Source: Lactobacillus kefiranofaciens (GTDB lineage: Bacteria; Bacillota; Bacilli; Lactobacillales; Lactobacillaceae). From it: a DNA stretch of 64,000 nucleotides. The DNA lies in contig NZ_FMXC01000002.1 in NCBI RefSeq assembly GCF_900103655.1, forward strand, positions 62,001 to 126,000. The letters run 5' to 3'. Below are positions 54,597 through 64,000 of this stretch, piece after piece (the stretch's first letter is position 1; each line of letters opens with the position of its first letter). The translations under genes and the position numbers were made by a program. Below the pieces are notes generated by a model that saw only the letters and a program-made list of their open reading frames with translations, searched no databases and was not told where the DNA came from.

Positions 54597-54947
54597 TTAA
54601 CGGTTTCTCTTAGTACCCTTGCGAGTACGCGCATTATTCTTGGTATTTTGACCACGAACTGGAAGTCCACGGCGGTGACGAATACCACGATAAGAACCAA
54701 TATCAACTAAGCGCTTAATGTTCATGCTTACTTCACGACGTAAGTCACCTTCAACACGGTACTTGTCAACTTCAGCACGAAGTTTTTCTTGATCTTCAGG
54801 AGTTAAATCCTTTGAGCGAACATCTTCTGATACACCAGAATCTGCGCAGATCTTCTTAGCAGTTGCATCACCAATACCGTAAATGTATGTTAATGCAACA
54901 ACAATTCTCTTGTCTCTTGGTAAGTCAACACCAGCAATACGAGCCAT
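54597..54947 (-). CDS. rpsM: 30S ribosomal protein S13
   Basis: A 116-residue protein: [20 protein letters not shown], helix-two-turn-helix region, and [20 protein letters not shown] near the C-terminus. Contacts P-site tRNA and the A-site finger. Short spacing to rpmJ (26 bases) and rpsK. Confidence 0.98.
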   Translation of the reverse strand: MARIAGVDLPRDKRIVVALTYIYGIGDATAKKICADSGVSEDVRSKDLTPEDQEKLRAEVDKYRVEGDLRREVSMNIKRLVDIGSYRGIRHRRGLPVRGQNTKNNARTRKGTKRNR

Positions 54948-54973
54948 AACCTACACCTCCTCTTATTCTACTA

Positions 54974-55090
54974 TTAACCTTGACGTTGCTTGTGCTTAGG
55001 ATTTGCAGAGCAAATCACCATAACACGGCCATGTCTTTTAATAACTTTACAATGTTCACACATTGGTTTAACAGATGGTCTAACCTTCAT
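54974..55090 (-). CDS. rpmJ: 50S ribosomal protein L36
   Basis: A 38-residue protein: [20 protein letters not shown] at the start and [11 protein letters not shown] at the end. Zinc ligands are Cys11, Cys14, Cys27 and His33, so this is the zinc-binding form. It lies between infA and rpsM. Confidence 0.97.
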   Translation of the reverse strand: MKVRPSVKPMCEHCKVIKRHGRVMVICSANPKHKQRQG

Positions 55091-55106
55091 GTTTCCCTCC
55101 GTTATA

Positions 55107-55328
55107 TTACTTTATAAACCGATACGTAATTCTACCTTTAGTCAAATCATATGGAGACAATTCAACAGTTACACGATCTCCAGGCAAAATACGAATGTAG
55201 TGCATCCTAATCTTGCCGGAAACATGAGCTAAAATAGTAGCTCCATTTTTCAATTCGACTTTAAACATAGCATTAGGTAAGGTATCTACTACCTTACCCT
55301 TTACTTCAATGACATCATCTTTTGCCAA
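55107..55328 (-). CDS. infA: Translation initiation factor IF-1
   Basis: A 73-residue OB-fold protein, beginning [20 protein letters not shown] and ending [11 protein letters not shown]. It binds the A site of the 30S subunit. Situated between adk and rpmJ. Confidence 0.98.
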   Translation of the reverse strand: MAKDDVIEVKGKVVDTLPNAMFKVELKNGATILAHVSGKIRMHYIRILPGDRVTVELSPYDLTKGRITYRFIK

Positions 55329-55400
55329 AGTTGTTCCTCCGCAATTAAACAGTCATACTTTGAAATTATAACACGGATAAAAAATTATACAAATTTTTCT

Positions 55401-56057
55401 TTACTGATTATTACTCAATACCGCATCAATATCTTCAAAGACTTTTTCTGGAGCTTGTTCACCATTAATTACAGTAAGCAAACCTTTCTTTTGATAAAAG
55501 TCTTTCAAAGGTGTATTCATCTTTTCATTAACTTCAAGACGATTCTTAACTACTTCTGGCTTATCATCTTCACGTTGGTAAAACTCGTGACTACCACAAC
55601 GATCACAAGTACCTTCAACTTTAGGTTTCTTAGAAATCTTGTTGTAAGTTGCGCCACATTTTTTACACATATAACGAGCTGATAAACGCTTGATCAAAGT
55701 ATCTTCATCAACTTCAAGCGCAATGACATTTGTTAAAGGCTTCTTTAAACGCTTAGTAATTCCTTCCAAGAGTTCTGCTTGCACGGTAGTTCTTGGAAAA
55801 CCATCTAAGATAAAACCTTCTTTAATATCAGGTTGACTTAAACGTTCTTCAACCAATTTAGCAGTAACTTCGTCAGGTACTAAATTACCTTTATCAATGT
55901 AGCTTTTAGCTTCAAGACCAACTTTAGTCTTATTAGCCATTGCTTCCCTAAACATATCTCCAGTTGAAATATGAGTTAAGTGATATTTATCGACGATTCT
56001 CTCTGATGCTGTACCTTTACCAGCACCCGGTAAACCTAAAAGAATTAAGTTAATCAT
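55401..56057 (-). CDS. adk: Adenylate kinase
   Basis: A 218-residue enzyme. GLPGAGKGT at residues 7-15 is the P-loop, [13 protein letters not shown] the AMP-binding region, and the lid has a four-Cys zinc site ([10 protein letters not shown] and CDRCGS) typical of Gram-positive adk. It converts ATP and AMP to two ADP. Its start is 10 bases after the secY stop. Confidence 0.98.
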   Translation of the reverse strand: MINLILLGLPGAGKGTASERIVDKYHLTHISTGDMFREAMANKTKVGLEAKSYIDKGNLVPDEVTAKLVEERLSQPDIKEGFILDGFPRTTVQAELLEGITKRLKKPLTNVIALEVDEDTLIKRLSARYMCKKCGATYNKISKKPKVEGTCDRCGSHEFYQREDDKPEVVKNRLEVNEKMNTPLKDFYQKKGLLTVINGEQAPEKVFEDIDAVLSNNQ

Positions 56058-56067
56058 TTATCCGTTC

Positions 56068-57363
56068 CTATCTGATGAATCCAACATATTCTCTTTTCAT
56101 TAACAAGCCGTTAATCTGACGAGATAACTCAAGAACAACCCCAATTACAATTAAAAGGCTTGTTCCGCCTAAACCAATGGAACTTGGAAGATTCCAAAAG
56201 TTAGTGGCCAATTGAGGTAATAAAGCAACTAAACCTAAGAATATTGAACCTACCGTTGATAATTTAATCAACATTTTGGAAACATAATCCTGTGTATCTT
56301 TGCCCGGCCAAACGCTAGGAATATAAGCACCCTGTTTTTGTAAGTTTTCTGCTAGCTTCTCAGGGTTAACCTGTACGAAAGCATAGAAGAAAGTAAATAA
56401 GATAATTAAAAGAGTGTAGATAATAACACCAGGAGTAGTTTGTAAGCTAAAAATTTGGTTCATTACCTTAAACCATTGCTGATCGCCTTGGGTTCTTTGA
56501 AAGGCCATTAAAATTGTTGCCGGTGTAACAATAAAAGAACTGGCAAAAATAACTGGAATAACTCCAGATACATTAACCTTTAATGGTAGAAAACTTTCAG
56601 AACCACTAATCGTCGCTCTTCTAGTATATTGAATTGGAATACGACGATCAGCTTGTTCAACCCACGTAACCAATTGGGTTACGATTAAGATTGCAACTAT
56701 AACCGCGATGAAGAACAAAATACCTTGCCAACGATCACTGGCACTATTATTAATAATTTCCTCTTTGTAGATTTGATATAAACCACTAGGTAATCTAGCA
56801 ATAATCCCGGCAAAAATAATTACTGAAACACCATTACCTAATCCTTTATCAGTAATTTCATCACCCAACCATGTTAACAACATAGTCCCGGCAGTCATGA
56901 TAATAGCAATTTCTACATAGGTTTGTGGTGTTTGATTCTTAACCAAACCCATTTGAGTCAAAGCGTTGAAACCTAATGTAATACCAATACTTTGGACAAA
57001 GGCAACAACTAAAGTCAAATACCTTGTCACTTGATTAGTTTTACGTCGTCCAACTTCACCCTGTTTTCCCCATTCAACTAATGTTGGTACAATATCCATC
57101 TGTAACAGCTGAATAACAATTTGTGCCGTAATATACGGGGAAACACCTAGAGAAAATATTGAATAGTTATCTAATCCACCACCAGATACAGTATCCAGCA
57201 TTGGAACTAAACCAGTTTGAGCAACCTGTGTGATCGCCTTCACATTAATACCAGGAACGGTAATATTAGCGCCGATCCGGTATAGCAAAAGAATAAAGAG
57301 CGTGAAATAAATTTTATTTCTAATTTCTTTATCCTTAAAGGCGTTCTTCAAGGTCGAAAACAT
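56068..57363 (-). CDS. secY: Preprotein translocase subunit SecY
   Basis: A 431-residue channel with ten membrane helices. FLLLYRIGANITVPGINV (helix 1), the plug region after it, GISVYITAQI-like LGVSPYITAQIVIQLLQM, and the cytoplasmic loop RRIPIQYTRRA before the ribosome-contact region are clear. It works with SecE (20650-20817), SecG and SecA. The ATG overlaps the rplO stop. Confidence 0.98.
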   Translation of the reverse strand: MFSTLKNAFKDKEIRNKIYFTLFILLLYRIGANITVPGINVKAITQVAQTGLVPMLDTVSGGGLDNYSIFSLGVSPYITAQIVIQLLQMDIVPTLVEWGKQGEVGRRKTNQVTRYLTLVVAFVQSIGITLGFNALTQMGLVKNQTPQTYVEIAIIMTAGTMLLTWLGDEITDKGLGNGVSVIIFAGIIARLPSGLYQIYKEEIINNSASDRWQGILFFIAVIVAILIVTQLVTWVEQADRRIPIQYTRRATISGSESFLPLKVNVSGVIPVIFASSFIVTPATILMAFQRTQGDQQWFKVMNQIFSLQTTPGVIIYTLLIILFTFFYAFVQVNPEKLAENLQKQGAYIPSVWPGKDTQDYVSKMLIKLSTVGSIFLGLVALLPQLATNFWNLPSSIGLGGTSLLIVIGVVLELSRQINGLLMKREYVGFIR

Positions 57364-57803
57364 TAGATCACCTCAACAGTTCCGCCAGCGGCTTCAACTG
57401 CTTTCTTAGCAGCTGCGGAAACTTTATTAACTTTTACAGTTAACTTAACCTTTAATTCACCGTTGCCAAGTAACTTAACACCTGATAATTCTTTCTTTAC
57501 CAAGCCATTTCCCTTAAGAGTTGCAACAGTTACTTCACTGCCGTCTTCGAACTTATTTAAGTCATCTAAATTTACGATTGCGTATTCTTTACGGTTTATA
57601 TTCTTAAAACCACGTTTTGGCATAGTTCTGAATAATGGCATTTGACCACCTTCAAAACCTAAACGGGTATGACCGCCTTGACGAGCTAATTGACCCTTTT
57701 GACCACGGCCAGAAGTCTTACCGTAACCACTTGAAGTACCACGACCAACACGTTTTCTAGCGCGACGTGAGCCTTCAGCAGAATGTAATTCATGAAGCTT
57801 CAT
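57363..57803 (-). CDS. rplO: 50S ribosomal protein L15
   Basis: A 146-residue protein. The Gly/Arg-rich N-terminus ([20 protein letters not shown]) penetrates the subunit, and a globular C-terminal domain follows (GGTVEVI end). Located rpmD-rplO-secY, with 23 bases to rpmD. Confidence 0.98.
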   Translation of the reverse strand: MKLHELHSAEGSRRARKRVGRGTSSGYGKTSGRGQKGQLARQGGHTRLGFEGGQMPLFRTMPKRGFKNINRKEYAIVNLDDLNKFEDGSEVTVATLKGNGLVKKELSGVKLLGNGELKVKLTVKVNKVSAAAKKAVEAAGGTVEVI

Positions 57804-57826
57804 TAATTTGGCACCTCCTTGATATC

Positions 57827-58012
57827 TTATTTAGTAATCTCTTCAACAGAGATTAAGTGAGCAATTTTCAATAATGCACCACGAGTAGCAGCGTTGTCTG
57901 GAAGAACAACAGTACTATCTACTCTACCCAAACCAAGAGCTTTAACAATTTTTCTTTGTTCAGGTAGACGGTGAGCAGCACTTCTAATTAAAGTAATCTT
58001 TAAATCAGTCAT
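57827..58012 (-). CDS. rpmD: 50S ribosomal protein L30
   Basis: A 61-residue protein: [20 protein letters not shown] followed by [20 protein letters not shown]. Absent from some bacteria but usual in lactobacilli. Confidence 0.97.
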   Translation of the reverse strand: MTDLKITLIRSAAHRLPEQRKIVKALGLGRVDSTVVLPDNAATRGALLKIAHLISVEEITK

Positions 58013-58028
58013 CTATGATCTCCCTAAT

Positions 58029-58535
58029 CTAAGCTCTTTCAGGTTGACGAAGTTTTTCAACTTCTTCGCTAGTTCTAAGCTTCTTCAAACCATCAATAGT
58101 TGCACGAACAACATTGATTGGAGTATTAGAACCAAGTGATTTTGAAGTTACGTCTGAAATACCAGCCATATCCATAACGATACGTACGGCACCACCAGCA
58201 GCAACACCAGAACCAGCTTCGGCAGGCTTCAATAAAATATTACCTGAACCGTAGTGACCAATAACTTCATGAGGAATAGTAGTACCAACTTTAGGCACGT
58301 TGATCATTTTCTTCTTACCGTCTTCTACAGCCTTACGGATTGCTTCTGGGACTTCTTGAGCTTTACCAGTACCAAAACCTACACGGCCTTTCTTGTCGCC
58401 AACAACAACAAGAGCAGCAAATCTCATGCGACGGCCACCTTTAACAACCTTGGTAATACGGTTGATAGCGACTAATTGATCTTCGATATCGTCTTTATTT
58501 CTGCGATTATTACGAGAATCATTGCGGTTTGCCAT
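58029..58535 (-). CDS. rpsE: 30S ribosomal protein S5
   Basis: A 168-residue protein: N-terminal Asn/Arg-rich extension, [20 protein letters not shown] (double-stranded RNA-binding-like), and [20 protein letters not shown]. It is part of the mRNA entry channel. Confidence 0.98.
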   Translation of the reverse strand: MANRNDSRNNRRNKDDIEDQLVAINRITKVVKGGRRMRFAALVVVGDKKGRVGFGTGKAQEVPEAIRKAVEDGKKKMINVPKVGTTIPHEVIGHYGSGNILLKPAEAGSGVAAGGAVRIVMDMAGISDVTSKSLGSNTPINVVRATIDGLKKLRTSEEVEKLRQPERA

Positions 58536-58551
58536 GTGTTAATCTCCTTTC

Positions 58552-58914
58552 CTAGAATTCTAATCCGTTTTCACGAGCAGCATCAGCTAATGCTTGAATA
58601 CGGCCGTGGTATAAATAACCACTTCTATCAAATAATACAACAGTAGAAATGTTCTTAGCCTTTGCAGCTTCAGCAATAGCCTTACCTACAGCAGTAGCTT
58701 GTTCTACCTTAGTTGCATCTTCTGATATATTTTCATCCAAACTTGAGGCGCTTGCAAGCGTAACACCCGCTACGTCATCAATTAATTGAGCGTAGATGTT
58801 TTCATTTGAACGAAAAATGCTTAAGCGTGGGCGCTCAGCAGTACCAGAAATCTTGCCACGAATACGTCTGTGGCGCTTTAAGCGTAACTTGTTTTTATCT
58901 GGTTTAGAAATCAC
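58552..58914 (-). CDS. rplR: 50S ribosomal protein L18
   Basis: A 120-residue protein that binds 5S r[41 protein letters not shown] and [20 protein letters not shown]. Confidence 0.98.
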   Translation of the reverse strand: MISKPDKNKLRLKRHRRIRGKISGTAERPRLSIFRSNENIYAQLIDDVAGVTLASASSLDENISEDATKVEQATAVGKAIAEAAKAKNISTVVLFDRSGYLYHGRIQALADAARENGLEF

Positions 58915-58940
58915 AATTTCACCTCAAAAATAACTAACTA

Positions 58941-59471
58941 TTACTTACCAGTCTTACCTTCCTTACGACGTACGTATTCATCAACATAACGAATACCTTT
59001 ACCTTTATAAGGTTCAGGTGAACGTACGGCGCGGATTTCAGCTGCAAATTGACCAACATCTTGTTTTGAAACACCTGCAACTTCAACATCAGTTGCAGAT
59101 GTAGTCTTTACAGAAACACCTTCTGGTACGGTCAATACAACTGGATGAGAATATCCAACGTTCAAAGTAATCTTGTTGCCTTGTGCTTGTGCACGATAAC
59201 CAACACCAATTAACTTCAAATCTTTCTTGTAGCCATCAACTACGCCTTCGATCATTGAAGCCAAATTAGCTCTTTCAGTTCCGTGAAGTGCTTTATCATT
59301 TTCACTTGAACGTGAGAAGTTAATCTTGCCATCTTTTTGTTCAAAAGTAATCTTTGGATCGAAGTATCTAGTTAATTCACCCTTAGGGCCCTTAACAGTA
59401 ATGTTGTTGCCTTCCTTGGTAACAGTAACACTGTCAGGGACTTCAATAGTCTTTAAACCGATTCGGCTCAT
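58941..59471 (-). CDS. rplF: 50S ribosomal protein L6
   Basis: A 176-residue protein made of two homologous domains. Its C-terminal signature [20 protein letters not shown] binds 23S rRNA near the sarcin-ricin loop. Confidence 0.98.
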   Translation of the reverse strand: MSRIGLKTIEVPDSVTVTKEGNNITVKGPKGELTRYFDPKITFEQKDGKINFSRSSENDKALHGTERANLASMIEGVVDGYKKDLKLIGVGYRAQAQGNKITLNVGYSHPVVLTVPEGVSVKTTSATDVEVAGVSKQDVGQFAAEIRAVRSPEPYKGKGIRYVDEYVRRKEGKTGK

Positions 59472-59495
59472 TGATTGTTCTCCTTTCTGTCAGTA

Positions 59496-59894
59496 TTACC
59501 AAATGTAGGCAATTACTTCGCCGCCAACGTTCTTTTGTCTTGCTTCTTTGTCAGTAATAACACCGGAAGAAGTAGAAACGATGGCAATACCTAAACCATT
59601 GAGAACTTTAGGTAAGTCTTCAGCGCTTACGTAATTTCTAAGACCTGGCTTAGAAATACGCTTCAAACCTGAAATGACACGTTCTCTATTTGGACCATAT
59701 TTCAAGAATACCTTGATAACGCCTTGCTTGTTGTCATCTGCAACTTCGTAATCACGGATGAAACCTTCACGCTTCAAAATTTCCGAAATAGACTTTTTAA
59801 TGTTTGATGCAGGAATTTCAACTGAATCGTGTTTTGCCATGTTGGCATTTCTGATTCTAGTCAAGTAATCTGCGATTGGATCTGTCATGACCAT
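59496..59894 (-). CDS. rpsH: 30S ribosomal protein S8
   Basis: A 132-residue protein: [20 protein letters not shown] and the C-terminal [24 protein letters not shown] lies 9 bases before the ATG at 59894; a second ATG two codons on has poorer spacing. S8 is a known translational repressor of spc operons in enterobacteria. Confidence 0.98.
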   Translation of the reverse strand: MVMTDPIADYLTRIRNANMAKHDSVEIPASNIKKSISEILKREGFIRDYEVADDNKQGVIKVFLKYGPNRERVISGLKRISKPGLRNYVSAEDLPKVLNGLGIAIVSTSSGVITDKEARQKNVGGEVIAYIW

Positions 59895-59924
59895 TTAAGC
59901 TATCCTCCTAACCGTATCCTAATC

Positions 59925-60110
59925 CTACCAACTAGCCTTTTTAAGACCAGGGATTTGACCCTTGTGTGCTAATTCTTTTAAGCAAATACGGCATAAACCG
60001 AATTTACGGTATACAGAGTGTGGACGACCACATCTCTCACAACGCGTATATTCGCGTGAAGAGAACTTAGCAGGACGACGATTTCTGATTTTTTGTGATG
60101 TTTTAGCCAT
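59925..60110 (-). CDS. rpsN: 30S ribosomal protein S14 type Z
   Basis: A 61-residue zinc-binding S14: CERCGR and CRICLK form the CxxC-x12-CxxC pair. Short zinc-containing S14 usually coexists with a longer zinc-free paralogue in Firmicutes. Confidence 0.97.
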   Translation of the reverse strand: MAKTSQKIRNRRPAKFSSREYTRCERCGRPHSVYRKFGLCRICLKELAHKGQIPGLKKASW

Positions 60111-60122
60111 TAATGTCCTCCA

Positions 60123-60665
60123 CTATCTTGCAAACGGCATACCAAATTGACTTAAAAGCTCACGAGCTTCTTCATCAGAATTGGCAGTAGTTACGATAAC
60201 AATGTCTAACCCTCTAGTACGGTTAACCTTATCAAAATCGATTTCTGGGAAAATCAATTGTTCCTTAACACCTAAAGTGTAATTACCACGTCCATCAAAT
60301 GAACGAGTGGATACACCACGGAAGTCACGAACACGTGGAAGTGAAACATTGATTAATTTGTACAAGAATTCATACATTCTATCACCTCTAAGTGTTACCT
60401 TAGCACCGATAGACATACCTTCACGTAAACGGAAGTTAGCAATTGACTTCTTAGCCTTGGTGATTAATGGCTTTTGACCAGAAATCAAAGTTAATTCCTC
60501 AACAGCTTCATCCAAGTTCTTGGCATTAGAAACAGCGTCACCAACACCCATGTTTAAAACAATCTTGTCGATCTTAGGAATTTGCATAGATGAAGTATAA
60601 TTAAACTTGTCTGCCAATGCAGGAACTACTTTTTCTTTGTATTCTTTAGCTAAATAACTTGCCAT
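60123..60665 (-). CDS. rplE: 50S ribosomal protein L5
   Basis: A 180-residue 5S rRNA-binding protein: [40 protein letters not shown] and [17 protein letters not shown]. Confidence 0.98.
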   Translation of the reverse strand: MASYLAKEYKEKVVPALADKFNYTSSMQIPKIDKIVLNMGVGDAVSNAKNLDEAVEELTLISGQKPLITKAKKSIANFRLREGMSIGAKVTLRGDRMYEFLYKLINVSLPRVRDFRGVSTRSFDGRGNYTLGVKEQLIFPEIDFDKVNRTRGLDIVIVTTANSDEEARELLSQFGMPFAR

Positions 60666-60679
60666 GTGTGTCCTCCCTC

Positions 60680-60913
60680 CTACTTATCTTCTTTTTTACT
60701 AATAACCTTAACGTTTGATGCATGAATTGAACCTTCTGATTCAACTACACCACCATTAGCGTTAGTTTGTGAAGGCTTTTGGTGCTTCTTGATCTTGTTA
60801 ACGCCCTTAACAACTACGCGGTTCTTTTTAACGTTAACAGAAAGAACAGTACCTTCTTTACCTTTATCTTTTCCGGCAATAACTTTTACTTTGTCACCAA
60901 TTTTAACGAACAT
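60680..60913 (-). CDS. rplX: 50S ribosomal protein L24
   Basis: A 77-residue KOW-domain protein ([20 protein letters not shown]). It initiates 50S assembly. The protein is shorter than E. coli L24 (104 residues), as in other lactobacilli. Confidence 0.97.
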   Translation of the reverse strand: MFVKIGDKVKVIAGKDKGKEGTVLSVNVKKNRVVVKGVNKIKKHQKPSQTNANGGVVESEGSIHASNVKVISKKEDK

Positions 60914-60932
60914 CAGTGCACCTCACTATCAA

Positions 60933-61301
60933 TTATAAGACTTCAGGAGCAAGAGAGACGATCTTCATAAAGTCTTGCTCACGTAACTCACGTGCAACTG
61001 GCCCAAAGATACGAGTACCACGTGGGCTCTTATCTGCATTGATAATTACGCCAGCATTTTCGTCGAACTTGATGTATGAACCATCTTCACGACGTGCACC
61101 TGATTTTGTTCTAACAATTACAGCTTTTACAACGTCGCCCTTTTTGACAACGCCACCTGGTGTTGCTTGCTTAACAGTACATACCACGATGTCACCAATG
61201 TTACCAGTTTTACGCTTAGATCCACCTAAAACTCTAATAACTAAAAGTTCTCTGGCACCAGAGTTATCAGCAACTTTTAAACGGGATTCGTTTTGAATCA
61301 C
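60933..61301 (-). CDS. rplN: 50S ribosomal protein L14
   Basis: A 122-residue beta-barrel protein: [20 protein letters not shown] and [20 protein letters not shown]. Confidence 0.98.
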   Translation of the reverse strand: MIQNESRLKVADNSGARELLVIRVLGGSKRKTGNIGDIVVCTVKQATPGGVVKKGDVVKAVIVRTKSGARREDGSYIKFDENAGVIINADKSPRGTRIFGPVARELREQDFMKIVSLAPEVL

Positions 61302-61332
61302 TGTGTAATCCTCCCCTCACTAAATCCGCAAA

Positions 61333-61599
61333 TTAAACAGATTTCTTAACAATCTTTACTAAACGGAAGCGTTTCTTACGAGATAATGGACGGGTTTCCA
61401 TGATACGTACAGTATCGCCAACTTTAGCTTCGTTATTTTCGTCTTGTGCGTAGTACTTCTTTGAGTATCTAAAACGCTTGTTGTAAACAGGGTGGTTCTT
61501 GTAAGTATCAACAACAACTACAATAGTCTTGTCCATTTTATCAGAAACCACACGACCTTGATATACGTGACGACGATTTCTTTCGTTTGTTTCGCTCAA
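61333..61599 (-). CDS. rpsQ: 30S ribosomal protein S17
   Basis: An 88-residue OB-fold protein: [20 protein letters not shown] and [20 protein letters not shown]. Confidence 0.98.
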   Translation of the reverse strand: MSETNERNRRHVYQGRVVSDKMDKTIVVVVDTYKNHPVYNKRFRYSKKYYAQDENNEAKVGDTVRIMETRPLSRKKRFRLVKIVKKSV

Positions 61600-61617
61600 G
61601 TTAATAGCTCCCTTCCA

Positions 61618-61815
61618 CTAATTGTTTTCTAACGCTTTTTCGCTCAGAATAGTCTTAATTCTGGCGATATTCTTGCGGACTTTGCTCAAACGAGCGGTAT
61701 TTTCTAATTGACCCGTTGCTTGTTGGAAACGCAAATTAAAGAGTTCTTCTTTGTATTGCTTTTCTTTTTCTAACATTTCATCAGTGGTTAATGCTCTGAT
61801 ATCTTTAGCCTTCAT
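61618..61815 (-). CDS. rpmC: 50S ribosomal protein L29
   Basis: A 65-residue two-helix protein ([20 protein letters not shown] and [20 protein letters not shown]). Starts at 61815, inside the rplP stop region, with AGGTGG upstream; an earlier in-frame GTG (61827) overlaps that site. Confidence 0.97.
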   Translation of the reverse strand: MKAKDIRALTTDEMLEKEKQYKEELFNLRFQQATGQLENTARLSKVRKNIARIKTILSEKALENN

Positions 61816-62245
61816 TAGATTCGCCACCTACTTCCGAACTTTTAGTTACAAACTTAGTCTTGATTGGCAACTTAGTTGAAGCAAGTCTTAAAGCTTCACG
61901 AGCAACTTCTTCAGAAACGCCACCAATTTCAAATAAAATCTTTTCTCTCTTTACTACAGCTACCCAACCTGCAGGTGCACCTTTACCAGAACCCATACGT
62001 ACACCTACACCTTTAGCAGTGTATGACTTTTGAGGGAAAATTCTAATCCAAACTTTACCGCCACGCTTCATGTAACGTGTCATAGCAACACGGGCTGCTT
62101 CAATTTGACGGTTAGTGATCCAGTGTGATTCAAGGGCTTCAAGACCGTATTCACCAAAGGCGATATACTTACCACCTTTAGCAGCACCACGCATCTTACC
62201 ACGGAATTCACGACGGTGTTTTACTCGCTTTGGTACTAAAGGCAT
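61805..62245 (-). CDS. rplP: 50S ribosomal protein L16
   Basis: A 146-residue protein: [20 protein letters not shown] and [20 protein letters not shown]. It organises the A-site tRNA region. Overlaps rpmC by 11 bases and adjoins rpsC. Confidence 0.98.
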   Translation of the reverse strand: MPLVPKRVKHRREFRGKMRGAAKGGKYIAFGEYGLEALESHWITNRQIEAARVAMTRYMKRGGKVWIRIFPQKSYTAKGVGVRMGSGKGAPAGWVAVVKREKILFEIGGVSEEVAREALRLASTKLPIKTKFVTKSSEVGGESNEG

Positions 62246-62919
62246 TATCTATTTCCTCCCTTCGCTGGCTTTGAAGCTGGCTTATTCTTACGAGTTGGTA
62301 AGATTTCGCCACGATTGATCCAAACTTGAACACCAATTTCACCATAAGTAGTGAAAGCATTTACCCAAGCGTAATCAATATCAGCTCTCAAAGTTTGTAA
62401 TGGAACACGACCTTCTGTGTGCCATTCTCTTCTTGCCATGTCGGCACCGTTCAAACGACCTGAGGTTTGAACCTTGATACCCTTGGCACCAGCACGCATA
62501 GATCTTTGGGTAGCTTGACGCATAGCACGTCTGAAAGCAATACGAGCTTCAAGTTGACGAGCAATACCGTCTGCTACTAATTCAGCATCAAGATCTGGTT
62601 TCTTAATTTCAACAATATTAATGTGAACTTGCTTACCAGTTAAAGCGTTTAATTGTTTTCTTAAAGCTTCAACTTCAGAACCACCTTTACCAATTACCAT
62701 ACCTGGCTTAGCAGTATGAATTGAAATGTTAATTCTGTTAGCTGCACGTTCAATTTCAACAGTGGATACTGAAGATTCCTTCAATTTTTCTGAGATAAAC
62801 TTTCTGATACGAAGGTCTTCGTTTAAAGTTTCTTTGTATCCTTTGTCAGCATACCATTTTGATTTCCAATCACGGATGACACCGAGACGAAAACCGTTTG
62901 GGTTAATCTTTTGACCCAT
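62245..62919 (-). CDS. rpsC: 30S ribosomal protein S3
   Basis: A 224-residue protein: [22 protein letters not shown] domain with [19 protein letters not shown], and the C-terminal domain with [20 protein letters not shown]. It lines the mRNA entry tunnel with helicase activity. Confidence 0.98.
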   Translation of the reverse strand: MGQKINPNGFRLGVIRDWKSKWYADKGYKETLNEDLRIRKFISEKLKESSVSTVEIERAANRINISIHTAKPGMVIGKGGSEVEALRKQLNALTGKQVHINIVEIKKPDLDAELVADGIARQLEARIAFRRAMRQATQRSMRAGAKGIKVQTSGRLNGADMARREWHTEGRVPLQTLRADIDYAWVNAFTTYGEIGVQVWINRGEILPTRKNKPASKPAKGGNR

Positions 62920-62932
62920 TAATATACCTCCC

Positions 62933-63286
62933 TTAATCGTTCTTTTCTGAAACTACTACAACTACGTGACTGGTTCTCTTGTTAATTGGAGAAGCCATAC
63001 CCTTAGCACGGGGACGGAATCTCTTTAAAGTTGCACCTTCGTTTACGTACGCTTCTGATACGTAAAGGTTAGCACTTTCAAGATCGTAGTTGTGTTCTGC
63101 GTTAGCAATAGCTGAACGTAAAACCTTTTCAACGATTGGGGAAGCAGCTCTAGGCGTAAATTCTAAGATTGCTAATGCTTCAGCAACGCTCTTGCCACGA
63201 ATTAAGTCAACGACTAAACGAGCTTTTCTTGGAGCGATGCGAACAGTTCTTGATTCAGCCTTAGCTGAACTAATTTGTTCTGCCAT
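62933..63286 (-). CDS. rplV: 50S ribosomal protein L22
   Basis: A 117-residue protein: [20 protein letters not shown] and the beta-hairpin that lines the exit tunnel ([19 protein letters not shown]). Confidence 0.98.
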   Translation of the reverse strand: MAEQISSAKAESRTVRIAPRKARLVVDLIRGKSVAEALAILEFTPRAASPIVEKVLRSAIANAEHNYDLESANLYVSEAYVNEGATLKRFRPRAKGMASPINKRTSHVVVVVSEKND

Positions 63287-63305
63287 TTAGATGTTTCTCC
63301 TTCCT

Positions 63306-63593
63306 CTAAGCTTGTGTTGTGGTGGCTTTATCTTCAGTGGATCTGTGTCCATGGAAAGTTCTCGTTGGAACAAATTCACCTAATTTATGACCAACCATGT
63401 CTTCAGTAATATATACTGGAACGTGTTTTCTACCATCGTAAACAGCTATAGTCAAACCAACAAAGGAAGGGAAAATAGTTGAACGACGTGACCAAGTCTT
63501 AATGACTTGCTTCTTATCTGCATCTGCTTGTGCATCAACCTTCTTTAATAATGATGCATCAGCAAAAGGACCTTTTTTAATACTACGGCTCAT
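63306..63593 (-). CDS. rpsS: 30S ribosomal protein S19
   Basis: A 95-residue protein: [40 protein letters not shown] and [12 protein letters not shown]. Confidence 0.98.
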   Translation of the reverse strand: MSRSIKKGPFADASLLKKVDAQADADKKQVIKTWSRRSTIFPSFVGLTIAVYDGRKHVPVYITEDMVGHKLGEFVPTRTFHGHRSTEDKATTTQA

Positions 63594-63611
63594 TAATTAA
63601 CCCTCCTTCTA

Positions 63612-64000
63612 TTACTTGCTACCCTTACGGTGACGAATGATTAACTTCTCGCTGGCCTTCTTGGTATTTCTAGTCTTAATACCACGTGCCTTCTTACCCC
63701 ATGGAGTCATAGGTTGTGGACGACCAACTGGAGCCTTACCTTCACCACCACCATGTGGGTGATCGTTAGGGTTCATTACAGAACCACGTGATTGTGGACG
63801 CTTGCCCAACCAACGCTTACGACCAGCTTTACCTAATTGGATCAATGAATGTTGTTCATTACCAACAATACCAATAGTAGCACGACAAGTTGACAAAATC
63901 TTGCGAACTTCGCCACTTTGCAATCTTACTAAAGTGTAGTTACCATCATTACCCAAAATTTGAGCTGAAGCACCAGCACTTCTAACAAGTTGACCACCTT
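63612..64000 (-). CDS. rplB: 50S ribosomal protein L2 (5' end outside window)
   Basis: The last 129 codons of L2, open to the window edge ([20 protein letters not shown] at the edge). [19 protein letters not shown] is the peptidyl-transferase-centre signature, with the catalytically important His in the HPHGGG loop. The C-terminus reads RHRKGSK. The gene continues past 64000. Confidence 0.97.
   Translation of the reverse strand, partial: GGQLVRSAGASAQILGNDGNYTLVRLQSGEVRKILSTCRATIGIVGNEQHSLIQLGKAGRKRWLGKRPQSRGSVMNPNDHPHGGGEGKAPVGRPQPMTPWGKKARGIKTRNTKKASEKLIIRHRKGSK

Noticed and set aside
1-64000. CRISPR array, tRNA or rRNA genes, prophage
   Set aside because: No regularly spaced repeats, no cloverleaf-like or rRNA sequence, and no phage structural genes were recognised on reading.

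Overview
The window is a low-GC Gram-positive chromosome segment that reads as a Lactobacillus of the acidophilus/helveticus/crispatus branch. This rests on gene order (cysS-mrnC-rlmB-sigH, rpmG-secE-nusG, dnaX-ybaB-recR-yaaL-tmk-darA-holB-yabA-rsmI, and the S10/spc/alpha ribosomal cluster running into ecfA1-ecfA2-ecfT-truA-rplM-rpsI), strong AGGAGG ribosome binding sites, and protein sequences familiar from that group. The species call is an inference from recognition, not from a database search. No rRNA, tRNA, CRISPR array or prophage was seen.

Layout. 1-8.6 kb (minus): information-processing genes from tadA and the SRP RNA through dnaX, recR, tmk, holB and rsmI to an acyl-ACP thioesterase, a folate-type ECF S component and a partial tsaB. 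8.6-13.3 kb: small membrane genes, an RsmC-like methyltransferase, a disrupted potassium channel, rplJ-rplL with its L10 leader, and an AEC transporter with an internal stop. 13.5-18.5 kb: the phosphate operon pstS-pstC-pstA-pstB-pstB-phoU, with the pstS start out of frame at an A7 tract. 18.6-21 kb: rplA, rplK, nusG, secE and a short rpmG. 21-25.4 kb: an accessory block (DXS-like enzyme, AraC/GyrI regulator, gluconokinase). 25.5-33 kb: sigH, rlmB, mrnC, cysS, gltX, radA, dut.

33-48 kb is the accessory, more plastic part. It holds a small acetyltransferase-like gene, pepC, a sugar transporter, a decayed coiled-coil gene, an MgtA-type ATPase behind an M-box riboswitch, and a tnpB-only IS605-type element with a likely omegaRNA. 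A polynucleotide-kinase-like ATPase, two histidine-phosphatase-fold enzymes, a CDF metal exporter, a frameshifted TauE/SafE exporter, a HAD-fold protein lacking its catalytic residues, a DJ-1 protein and a LytTR/DUF3021 pair follow. 48-64 kb (minus) is the ribosomal protein supercluster, entered at its 5' side within rplB and ending with the ECF energising module, truA, rplM and rpsI.

How it fits together: the ribosomal, translation-factor, secretion (secY, secE, SRP RNA) and replication genes are intact and tightly packed with ATGA-type overlaps. EcfA1-EcfA2-EcfT provide the shared energising module that FolT, encoded about 50 kb away, would use. The damaged genes are almost all membrane transport functions (K+ channel, AEC carrier, PstS signal region, TauE/SafE), which suggests recent loss of transport capacity in a nutrient-rich niche, unless some lesions are sequencing errors.
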